From: Bacteroidales bacterium
GTDB taxonomy: Bacteria > Bacteroidota > Bacteroidia > Bacteroidales > Muribaculaceae
Assembly (NCBI GenBank): GCA_900755985.1
Contig: CAAEIL010000141.1
Coordinates: forward strand, 1-13,710
Direction of reading: 5' to 3'
DNA length: 13,710 nt
This document shows, piece after piece, positions 13,301-13,710 of this stretch. How positions within the stretch are numbered: the first letter of the stretch is position 1; the number at the start of each line of letters is the position of its first letter. The position numbers were made by a program, and so were the translations under genes. The notes under the pieces were generated by a model. The model saw nothing but the letters and a program-made list of their open reading frames with translations, searched no databases and was not told where the DNA came from.

Positions 13301-13710
13301 ATGGCAAAAGACCTGAATCAAGAAGAAGTCCTCATCGCCCGTAACAACGAGACTGGCGAGGTAGGCGCAGTGACCGGACTCAAAGAGGACGGCACACCCA
13401 AGATGACCGATGTAAAATCGGCAAAACTCTCTGACCTTGTGAAATTTCAGAAGGGTCAGAATCCCATCGAGGCATTCCTGTCGAACTTTGTTCGTCAATG
13501 CCAGAACCCAACGACTTTCGGATTTTTCCGTGTCCCCGCTGACCGCTACGACACCGTCGGCACCGTAATCGGCGACTTCGCCAAAGACCCTGAGGCGAAT
13601 GCAGAGATGCTCAAAAACAATAAGGTCGAGCTTCCGACGGCAGAACAGAAAGTCAAACAGCCTCAACAGGCCTCGATCCCTACGGAGCAGCCGGCACCGG
13701 CGGGCACACC
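13301..13710 (+). CDS. DUF4099/DUF3945-type element protein (5' part only)
   Basis: The ATG at 13301 opens a frame with no stop up to the window edge; 136 codons are visible. The start MAKDLNQEEVLIARNNETGE, then DGTPKMTDVKSAKLSDLVKF and CQNPTTFGFFRVPADRY, is characteristic of the DUF4099 N-terminus found in large Bacteroides conjugative-element proteins that carry DUF3945 repeats downstream. The visible C-terminal part turns Gln/Pro/Ala-rich (QKVKQPQQASIPTEQPAPAG), like a linker. In CTnDOT-type elements a gene here (orf3) precedes exc, a topoisomerase III gene. The molecular role is unknown. It lies 75 bp after the HTH pair and probably belongs to the same operon. Confidence 0.78.
   Translation, partial: MAKDLNQEEVLIARNNETGEVGAVTGLKEDGTPKMTDVKSAKLSDLVKFQKGQNPIEAFLSNFVRQCQNPTTFGFFRVPADRYDTVGTVIGDFAKDPEANAEMLKNNKVELPTAEQKVKQPQQASIPTEQPAPAGT

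Larger units (their letters stand above)
10453..13710 (+). mobile_element. Left part of an integrative (probably conjugative) element at tRNA-Ser
   Basis: The segment contains a tRNA 3' end, a repeat-rich non-coding region, a tyrosine integrase, two excisionase-like HTH genes and a DUF4099/DUF3945-type gene. That order matches the integration and excision module of CTnDOT-like Bacteroides elements (integrase; xis2c-xis2d-orf3-exc). The boundary at 10453 is inferred from the tRNA 3' end. The second attachment site and the transfer genes would lie beyond the window, and no second copy of the tRNA 3' end is present here. Confidence 0.65.

Noticed and set aside
13295..13666. Minus-strand 123-codon frame at the right edge
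   Set aside because: It lies opposite the DUF4099-type gene, whose plus-strand translation is clearly recognisable.

Overview
The window looks like a Bacteroidales chromosome, plausibly from a Muribaculaceae-like gut lineage. The main evidence is repeated promoters of the Bacteroidetes type (-7 element TAnnTTTG, several with TTG or TTTG 19-22 nt upstream), family types common in that order (S1/P1 nuclease, WG-repeat protein, retropepsin-like exported protease, PAS/LuxR regulator) and a Bacteroidetes-type tyrosine integrase. The genus is inference; no rRNA or other marker is present.

Positions 1-10300 are ordinary chromosome. A membrane-anchored Ser/Thr kinase and an orphan sensor histidine kinase form a tight two-gene unit. 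Then come an exported S1/P1-type zinc nuclease, an O6-alkylguanine-DNA alkyltransferase, a PAS-like/LuxR-HTH regulator, and a secreted MalS-like GH13 protein in which most catalytic residues appear replaced. A short remnant of a Crp/Fnr-family regulator C-terminus follows, then an exported two-lobed aspartyl-protease-like protein and, on the minus strand, an exported WG-repeat protein. A strong hairpin terminator separates the last two, convergent genes.

Positions 10310-13710 hold a tRNA-Ser(CGA) gene with a textbook promoter and terminator, followed by what looks like one end of an integrative element. An AT-rich stretch of about 550 bp has no gene but carries many short motifs repeated at exact 11-bp steps. 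A tyrosine recombinase follows, then a palindromic control region, two translationally coupled small coiled-coil/HTH proteins resembling the Xis2c/Xis2d excisionases of CTnDOT-type elements, and the start of a DUF4099/DUF3945-type protein that runs off the window. This order (integrase, two excisionase-like genes, orf3-like gene) matches the integration/excision module of Bacteroides conjugative transposons, apparently inserted at the 3' end of tRNA-Ser. The other end lies outside the window.

The most notable items are the helically phased repeat arrays between the tRNA and the integrase, the probable GH13 pseudoenzyme, and the nested palindrome upstream of the excisionase-like pair.
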